NCBI RefSeq assembly: GCF_900323545.1
Contig: NZ_OOHN01000008.1
Span: forward strand, 2,916,019 to 2,980,018
Reading direction: 5' to 3'
DNA: 64,000 bases
Source of the DNA: Actinomyces sp. Marseille-P3109
Lineage (GTDB): Bacteria; Actinomycetota; Actinomycetes; Actinomycetales; Actinomycetaceae
Below are positions 53,661 to 64,000 of this stretch, piece by piece. The notes beneath the pieces were generated by a model, which saw nothing but the letters and a program-made list of their open reading frames with translations, was not told the origin of the DNA and ran no database searches. The translations under genes and the position numbers were made by a program. The first letter of the stretch is position 1, and every line of letters begins with the position of its first letter.

Positions 53661-55138
53661 TGAGTTCTGAGGCGGAGTCGGGTACCTCATCGCCGCGTAT
53701 GTGTTTGACTCGGGATATGCCCGATTCCGCCGTTCAGGTGCAGAGACCATCGCGTCTTCCCCGGGCCGCGGTGGGTCTCTGTCTGCTCAGCGTGCTGCCC
53801 TACATCGGTATGGTGCTGGCCGATCCCGAGCACATCAGCAACTACGGAGTCAGCTCGGTTCCCTGGGCGATTCTCGTCATCGTCCTGGTCATCACCCAGG
53901 TGGTGGCCGTGATGATGACGGCGCGCTTCCCGTGCTGGGTGCTCGGGATCGTGGCCACCGCCGATCTCATCGTTCTCATCACCAGCGACCGATCGGGACT
54001 CGGATCCGCCGCGGTCATGGTCGTCATCTGGTACCTCGTGCGTCACCGCATCCCGGGCTGGCAGATCGCGCTGTTCGCCAACGTCATCGTCTTGAACGTG
54101 GTCTTCCTCATTGGCGAGGTGTACTCCGGTCAGCGTGGGATAGTCGCCATGATCATCCTGCTCTCGGCGCACCTGCTGCAGCGTTACCTCCTACCGGTGG
54201 CGGTGGCGGAGTACATGCTGGGGCGCGAGCAACTGCACCAGGCGCTGCGAGACAAGGCCGAACTCCTCGAGCGGGAGAAGCGGCTGCTCGAGCGCCAGGA
54301 GCGCGAGCGGGTCGAGCGCGAGCTGCGGGCCAGCCGCAATGCCCTGGCCCGCGACCTGCATGACATCGCCGGCCACCACCTCTCCGGCGTCATCGTCAGC
54401 GCCCAGGCGGCCGCGGCTCTGCGGCACAAGGATCCGGAGCGTTCCTACCAGATGCTCCAGACGGTGCAGGCCAGTGCGCGGACCGCACTGGCCGACCTGC
54501 GTCAGGTCGTCGGCCTCCTGCGCAGCGAGGACAGCAGTGGTTCCCCACGTGAAGGTCGAGGTGGGGACGACGGACAGGACGGGGCGACGTCGTCGAGCAC
54601 CGGGTCAGCACCCGAGGCGATGGCTGAGACGATGGCCGGGGCGGCGGCTGACATGACGAGGGAACCGGCGCCCCTGCCATCGCTGGCGGCCGTGCCTCGC
54701 GTTGTTGAGGAAGCACGTCGTCGTCGGCAGAGAGTCGGCTATGGTGTCAACGGTTGCCCCCGCCCTCTCAGCCCGCTGGCTGATACCGCCGCCTACCGCA
54801 TGGTTCAGGAGTCGCTGGCCAACAGTGCGCGGCACGCGCCGGGCGCCACCTGCCAGGTGTACGTCACCTACCAGGATGAATGCGTCGAGATTGTCGTGAG
54901 CAACCGACGTCCGCCCACCCTGGAGGTCGGTCCGGCTGGGCCGGCTGGGCGAGCCGGAGAAGGCCCCACGGGTGGTGGGTACGGACTGTCCGGCATGGCG
55001 GAGCGGGCGGCCCTGGTGGGCGCTGAGCTGAGTACCGGCCCCGATCCCGACGGCGGCTGGTGCAACCGGCTCGTCATCCCCGTTCCGCCGGACAGTGCCG
55101 ACGGGCCCAGTACCGAGGAGGAAGCAGCTCTCCCATGA
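53660..55138 (+). CDS. Sensor histidine kinase (NarL-type, HisKA_3)
   Basis: About 492 residues. Four or more membrane helices (~35-165) serve as a small sensor. A coiled coil follows (REQLHQALRDKAELLEREKR), then the HisKA_3 box ALARDLHDIAGHHLSGVIV with the phosphorylated His. The ATPase part has MVQESLANSARHAPGA (N box) and GYGLSGMAERAALVGA (G box). An inserted Ser/Gly/Asp-rich loop lies at ~298-335. ATG 53660 overlaps the hydrolase stop; the 3' end overlaps the regulator (ATGA). The membrane-bound sensor has no large external domain. Confidence 0.92.
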   Translation: MSSEAESGTSSPRMCLTRDMPDSAVQVQRPSRLPRAAVGLCLLSVLPYIGMVLADPEHISNYGVSSVPWAILVIVLVITQVVAVMMTARFPCWVLGIVATADLIVLITSDRSGLGSAAVMVVIWYLVRHRIPGWQIALFANVIVLNVVFLIGEVYSGQRGIVAMIILLSAHLLQRYLLPVAVAEYMLGREQLHQALRDKAELLEREKRLLERQERERVERELRASRNALARDLHDIAGHHLSGVIVSAQAAAALRHKDPERSYQMLQTVQASARTALADLRQVVGLLRSEDSSGSPREGRGGDDGQDGATSSSTGSAPEAMAETMAGAAADMTREPAPLPSLAAVPRVVEEARRRRQRVGYGVNGCPRPLSPLADTAAYRMVQESLANSARHAPGATCQVYVTYQDECVEIVVSNRRPPTLEVGPAGPAGRAGEGPTGGGYGLSGMAERAALVGAELSTGPDPDGGWCNRLVIPVPPDSADGPSTEEEAALP

Positions 55139-55875
55139 TTCGACTTGTCATCGCTGACGATCAGGCCGTGGTCCGCGCCGGTTTGAGCGTCATCCTCGGA
55201 GCGGAGGAGGACATCGAGGTCGTGGGTGAGGCGGCCGACGGTGCTGAGGCCATCGCGCTGGCTCGTGAGCTGCGCCCCGACGTTGTGTGCATGGACATCC
55301 GCATGCCCGGGACCGACGGTATCGCGGCGACGCGGGCGATCGTCTCCGACCCTGATCTGGACGTGGACGTGCTCATCCTGACCACCTTCGACGTCGACGA
55401 CGACGTCCTGGCCTCGCTCGAGGCCGGGGCCGCCGGGTTCCTCCTCAAAGGTGCAGATGAGGGCATCCTGCTGGGGGCGGTCCGATCCGTGGCTGCGGGG
55501 GAGGGAACCCTGGACCAGCGCGTTACCCGACGTATCCTGCATGAGCTGTCCAGACGGGGCTCCCGAGGCGCGCTCGCCGGAAGCGACACCGGGTCTCAGC
55601 AACGGTACGTGAGCAGAGCGGAAGATGCTGGTGGCGCATCCGAGCCGGCGTCGTTCGCGGGAGCTGCTTCCGTGGACGTCACCTTGACCTCTCGGGAGCT
55701 GGAAGTGCTCAGACTGCTGGCTCGGGGTATGTCCAACGGTGAGATGGCGGCGCACCTGTACGTCGAGCCGACGACGATCAAGTACCACTTGACGGGGCTC
55801 ATGCAGAAGACCGGATCCCGGGATCGCCTCCAGGCAGTGCTGTGGGGGATCCGCGCCGGCCTGGTGCATCCGTAG
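55135..55875 (+). CDS. NarL/LuxR-type response regulator
   Basis: 246 residues. The receiver domain has IADDQAVVRAGLSVIL (acidic pair), CMDIRMPGTDG (phosphorylated Asp) and a conserved Lys in FLLKGADEG. A linker follows, then the LuxR HTH LTSRELEVLRLLARGMSNGE and PTTIKYHLTGLMQKT. Starts at ATG 55135, overlapping the kinase gene by 4 bp. Its targets may include the hydrolase operon itself, but no matching operator is evident. Confidence 0.94.
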   Translation: MIRLVIADDQAVVRAGLSVILGAEEDIEVVGEAADGAEAIALARELRPDVVCMDIRMPGTDGIAATRAIVSDPDLDVDVLILTTFDVDDDVLASLEAGAAGFLLKGADEGILLGAVRSVAAGEGTLDQRVTRRILHELSRRGSRGALAGSDTGSQQRYVSRAEDAGGASEPASFAGAASVDVTLTSRELEVLRLLARGMSNGEMAAHLYVEPTTIKYHLTGLMQKTGSRDRLQAVLWGIRAGLVHP

Positions 55876-55997
55876 GTGCGGATGAGGCGAGAAGAGTTCC
55901 AGGAGAGACCGAGTCGGTGGAACATGGCGCCATGGCGCGGGGAATGGACCATGAACAGACGGATGAAAAAATATGGTGCAGGTCACGCAAAAACAGT

Positions 55998-56028
55998 TTG
56001 ACAGGATGGGTTCGCGTCCGACTAAAGT
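55998..56028 (+). promoter_or_regulatory. rRNA promoter candidate
   Basis: TTGACA (55998-56003) and TAAAGT (56023-56028), 19 nt apart. The -35 box is perfect; the spacer is long for a sigma-A promoter. Confidence 0.55.
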
Positions 56029-56250
56029 ACTCCTCGCTGCCAACGAGACCTAACGGGTCGCCGGCAGTACCGAACAGCGGAATCGTCGGATCGGCTGGTG
56101 AAAAACTTGCTGATCCGGTGAGGTCGAAAATTCAGAGATCAGGGTCACGTGATTCTGATTTGATTTCAGAACTTCGGCCTGCTTATCCTAGTCCGGTCGC
56201 CTTCGAGAGGCAAGCGAATCATTCGGTTCGCAGAAATCTCGCTGGGTGTG

Positions 56251-56273
56251 TTGTTTGAGAACTCGATAGTGTG
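56251..56273 (+). promoter_or_regulatory. boxA-like antitermination element
   Basis: TTGTTTGAGAACTCGATAGT matches the actinobacterial rRNA leader element that recruits Nus factors, in the expected place upstream of 16S. Confidence 0.7.
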
Positions 56274-56439
56274 TCATGTTTTTTATGCCATGGGTCCTGG
56301 GGGGCTGCGCGTTTTGTGTGGTTTTTTGGGGCTTGTTTTGTTTTGGTTTGCCTGGCTTCTGTTGTGGGGGTTGGGTGGGGCCATGTGGTCTGGTTTTCTG
56401 GGCTTTTTCTGATTGGAACCTTTGTGGTTTTGTTGGTTT

Positions 56440-61628
<5,189 letters not shown>

Positions 61629-61683
61629 CCCCCACCCGCCACAACACGGTGCGTGGGACGAGGGGAACAACGGTAAGCACGAA

Positions 61684-61733
61684 AGCGTCCACTATACGGT
61701 CCACACCCAACCCACCACCAACCACACACACAC
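61684..61733 (+). repeat. Right arm of pre-23S processing stalk
   Basis: Complementary to 58348-58396. The core is GCGTCCACTATACGG. It lies in the spacer between 23S and 5S, which holds no gene. Confidence 0.75.
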
Positions 61734-61815
61734 GCACGCGCGTGAGCGTGAGCGTGTGGGGTGCGGGGGCAACCACCACACAAGTGAATCAACGCACCGC
61801 ACTACCCACCCAGAC

Positions 61816-61934
61816 GTCTCGGTGGTCACAGCGACAGGGACACGCCCGGACCCATCCCGAACCCGGAAGCTAAGCCTGACAGCGCCGATGGTACTGCACC
61901 CGCCAGGGTGCGGGAGAGTAGGACACCACCGAGC
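61816..61934 (+). rRNA. rrf: 5S ribosomal RNA
   Basis: 119 nt. It starts GTCTCGGTGGTCACAGCG and ends with the pairing CACCACCGAGCA. Conserved segments CCCGAACCCGGAAGCTAAGC and GCGCCGATGGTACTGC are present. Confidence 0.95.
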
Positions 61935-61946
61935 ACACACTTGATC

Positions 61947-61986
61947 AACCGGCTCGGAACCGCCTCACAACGGTTCCGAGCCGGTT
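61947..61986 (+). terminator. rRNA operon terminator
   Basis: A perfect 16-bp stem (AACCGGCTCGGAACCG / CGGTTCCGAGCCGGTT) with loop CCTCACAA, 12 nt after 5S. Confidence 0.9.
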
Positions 61987-62074
61987 GCTTGTCACGCGCG
62001 AACTGCCCTGATGGACAGTGGGCGCTGTTCTCCTGGCGAGGGATTCTGGCCGGTGAATTGCCAACACTGAGGTC

Positions 62075-63343
62075 ATGAGCAACACACGCGACAACAGAAC
62101 AGTTCATGACCGTCCCCAATCCGCATACCTTGCCACCGACTCATCAACGTCCCGGGTGGGTCGTCGTCGGTCGGTGGCGTGGCGGGTGCTGGCGGTGCCC
62201 CTGGCGGCGGCGATTGCGCTGGGGGCTGCCGGGGGTACGGCCTCGGCAGCACCGTCGAAGGATGAGACCACGCATCTGAAGTCCCGGGCCCAGGGGCTGG
62301 TGGATGCCGGCTACCCGGCGGCACTGGCCGCGGTGAGTGATGCCAAGGGCGAGTCGGCGGGGGTGGCCGTGGGCAAGGGCAACCTGGAGACGGGACAGGC
62401 CCCGCCGCTGGACGGTGAGGTGAGGATCGGGTCGAACACGAAGACCTTCGTGGCCGTGGTGGTCATGCAGATGGTCCAGGAGGGCAAGGTCGGGCTCGAT
62501 GAGCCGATCGAGACCTACCTGCCCGGTCTGATCAAGGGCGAGGGTATTGACGGATCAAAGATCACGGTGCGCCAGCTCCTCCAGCACACCAGTGGCCTGC
62601 CCGAGTACACCGACACCACCCCCGGAAGGAGCGATATCTTCCAGATCAAGGACCACTACATCCCGCCCAGGGACCTGCTGGACACGGCTCTGGGCAAGCC
62701 GGCGGCCTTTGAGCCGGGGACGCAGTGGGCCTACACGAATACGAACTATGTGGTGTTGGGGATGCTTGTTGAGCGGGTGTCTCAGCGTCCGGTGGGCGAG
62801 CAGATCGACCAGCGCATCATCAAGAAGCTGGGACTGTCCCACACCTACTTCCCTGCCCCGGGAGACAGGAGCATCAAGGGCACCCACCCTCAGGGCTACC
62901 ACCTCAGTGCTGAGGGCAAGCTGGAGGATATTACCGAGATGGATCCGGCTTGGGCGTGGGCGGCTGGTGCGATGGTCTCGACCCCCAGCGAGCTCAACAC
63001 GTTCTTCCAGGCCGTCTTCGACGGCAGGCTGCTGACCCAGTCCAGCATCGACGAGATGAAGAACGGAGCGGTTGACGCCAGCTCGCGCCTTGGACCGGGG
63101 ACGGTGTACGGGCTGGGCCTCATTGGCAGGTCGTTGACCTGTGGAGGCACCTCCTGGGGTCACGGCGGGACGATCCACGGGTACCAGACCAACAACGCCG
63201 TGGGACCGGACGGCACCGCAGCCATATTCGCCGTGACCGCCCTGCCCTCGGCCATCGCCGACCAGAACAACCCGGAGAGCTCTGCCGAGGAGAAGTACCA
63301 GCGAGTCGAGGATGCCGTCGACGCCACTCTGTGCCACAAGTAG
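62075..63343 (+). CDS. Exported serine hydrolase, beta-lactamase/DD-peptidase fold (copy 2)
   Basis: 422 residues. It is nearly identical to the protein at 52383-53660 over most of its length, including the signal segment WRVLAVPLAAAIALGAAGG. The differences cluster in the first ~30 residues, around ~190-200 (TPGRSDIFQIKDHYIPP instead of YLSSKAAETENMQ), and near the C-terminus. SxxK is in GSNTKTFVAV, YxN in YTNTNY and the third motif in WGHGG. No two-component genes follow it; a long hairpin and a convergent LysR gene do. A duplication, probably followed by specialisation. Confidence 0.9.
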   Translation: MSNTRDNRTVHDRPQSAYLATDSSTSRVGRRRSVAWRVLAVPLAAAIALGAAGGTASAAPSKDETTHLKSRAQGLVDAGYPAALAAVSDAKGESAGVAVGKGNLETGQAPPLDGEVRIGSNTKTFVAVVVMQMVQEGKVGLDEPIETYLPGLIKGEGIDGSKITVRQLLQHTSGLPEYTDTTPGRSDIFQIKDHYIPPRDLLDTALGKPAAFEPGTQWAYTNTNYVVLGMLVERVSQRPVGEQIDQRIIKKLGLSHTYFPAPGDRSIKGTHPQGYHLSAEGKLEDITEMDPAWAWAAGAMVSTPSELNTFFQAVFDGRLLTQSSIDEMKNGAVDASSRLGPGTVYGLGLIGRSLTCGGTSWGHGGTIHGYQTNNAVGPDGTAAIFAVTALPSAIADQNNPESSAEEKYQRVEDAVDATLCHK

Positions 63344-63403
63344 CGGTGCGGCCCTGGCCTGTCCGGACCTGTCTGCCTCTCAGCGGTCCGGACCGGCTTT
63401 CAC

Positions 63404-63463
63404 CACCGACATCTTCTTCGTAGGCGACGCGGATACGTGCTGTCTGTGAAGAAGACGTCGGTG
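63404..63463. terminator. Long inverted repeat between convergent genes
   Basis: CACCGACATCTTCTTC (63404-63419) and GAAGAAGACGTCGGTG (63448-63463) pair at 15 of 16 positions around a 28-nt loop. Its position between convergent genes suggests a bidirectional terminator, though the loop is large. Confidence 0.5.
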
Positions 63464-63478
63464 AGTAGGGAGACTGCC

Positions 63479-64000
63479 TCAAGGCACTGGGACTGAGTTG
63501 ATGAAGGCCTGAGCCGCCGGACTGGGGTTGAACGAGTCCCAGGCGAGGTACTCCACCCGGACGGGGCCATCACTGATGGCGACGCATGCGCAACCGTGCG
63601 CCTCACGGGCCACGCTGGGAGCGATCAGCGCCACCCCCAGCCCCTGGCGCACCAGGTCCGTCAACAGCTCGGCAGTGGTCACCTCGAAGCTCACCTCGCG
63701 GCGGAGTCCCGCCTCCTGAAAGGCCAGGTCCGACTGCTCGCGTCCTGATGATCCTGCTGGAAAGTCCACGAAGGGCTCGTCGGCAAGATCCTCAAGGTGG
63801 AGTCGACGTCGCTTCGCCAGTTGATGCCCGGACGGCAGTACCGCCACCAGTCGTTCCCTGGTGAGCTCCCGCGTGCGAACGCCCTGAGGTATGACAGCCT
63901 CAGCCAACCCGAGGAAGGCCGCATCGAGACGTCCATCTGCGATCCGGTGCAGGAACGCATCACTTCCACCGCTGCGCACATGCACCCGAACATCGGGGTG
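63479..64000 (-). CDS. LysR-family regulator, C-terminal part (runs off right edge)
   Basis: 174 residues of the LysR substrate-binding domain are visible. They include HPDVRVHVRSGGSDAFL at the edge, GRLDAAFLGL, RLVAVLPSGHQLAKR, EPFVDFPAGSSG and the late LVRQGLGVALIAPSVA. The N-terminal HTH lies beyond 64000. The target is unknown. It is convergent with the serine hydrolase copy 2. Confidence 0.88.
   Translation of the reverse strand, partial: HPDVRVHVRSGGSDAFLHRIADGRLDAAFLGLAEAVIPQGVRTRELTRERLVAVLPSGHQLAKRRRLHLEDLADEPFVDFPAGSSGREQSDLAFQEAGLRREVSFEVTTAELLTDLVRQGLGVALIAPSVAREAHGCACVAISDGPVRVEYLAWDSFNPSPAAQAFINSVPVP

Larger units (their letters stand above)
55876..56439 (+). other. rRNA operon leader region
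   Basis: No gene. Contains a promoter candidate at 55998-56028 and a boxA-like element at 56251-56273, then about 165 nt of G/T-rich leader with TTTT runs before the 16S gene. Confidence 0.7.

Overview
The window is high-GC actinobacterial DNA. It carries one complete rRNA operon whose 16S gene, together with the gene families present, points to the oral Actinomyces group (A. oris/naeslundii/viscosus-like). This is my reading of the sequence, not a database result. Several genes appear to be leaderless, with a -10 box about 7-10 nt before the start codon, which is common in this phylum.

Layout. 1-2.8 kb is the worn end of an integrated plasmid-like element: a small HTH protein, strong hairpins, a rolling-circle Rep of the RepSA type, and the 3' half of a tRNA-Arg that looks like an attachment site. 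2.98-14.2 kb is core chromosome: a very large helicase/nuclease-like protein whose catalytic motifs are all eroded, mscL, a CpaB-like SAF protein, 5-formyl-THF cyclo-ligase, a MoeA/gephyrin-like gene (glp), rimJ, a GlpR-like membrane protein, and tRNA-Ala(CGC). Directly after that tRNA lies the 3' remnant of a serine recombinase. It is cut by the first of two same-orientation IS3-family copies (14391-15677, decayed; 19116-20387, apparently intact). Between the two copies is one lower-GC gene coding for a Cap4/PD-(D/E)xK-like nuclease domain fused to an NB-ARC/STAND ATPase and a large C-terminal sensor. This is a candidate single-gene anti-phage system. The second IS copy abuts the 3' stump of an MFS drug exporter.

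21-31.4 kb holds a TetR-IrtA-IrtB operon for ferric-siderophore import and reduction behind a candidate DtxR/IdeR box, several gene stumps (MDR oxidoreductase, TetR, DHFR-like), a divergent MFS/TetR pair, and a HEAT-repeat protein next to a MerR-HEAT fusion. At 31.5-38.5 kb a nearly identical 209-bp direct repeat flanks an accessory block: remnants of IS110, IS481 and IS256 elements, an Rrf2-SDR operon, and a divergent MFS/CGNR pair. The right-hand repeat is the promoter and start region of a polysaccharide operon (Tat-exported deacetylase-like protein, UDP-glucose dehydrogenase, hyaluronan-synthase-like glycosyltransferase).

42.9-49.1 kb contains redox and efflux genes beside TetR, ArsR and HxlR repressors, each with a clear palindromic operator candidate. 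49.3-55.9 kb has an OPT transporter, polyphosphate glucokinase, and an overlapping operon of exported serine hydrolase, histidine kinase and NarL-type regulator. 56-62 kb is the 16S-23S-5S operon with promoter, boxA-like leader, processing stalk and terminator. A second, closely related serine hydrolase follows it, and a LysR gene runs off the right edge.
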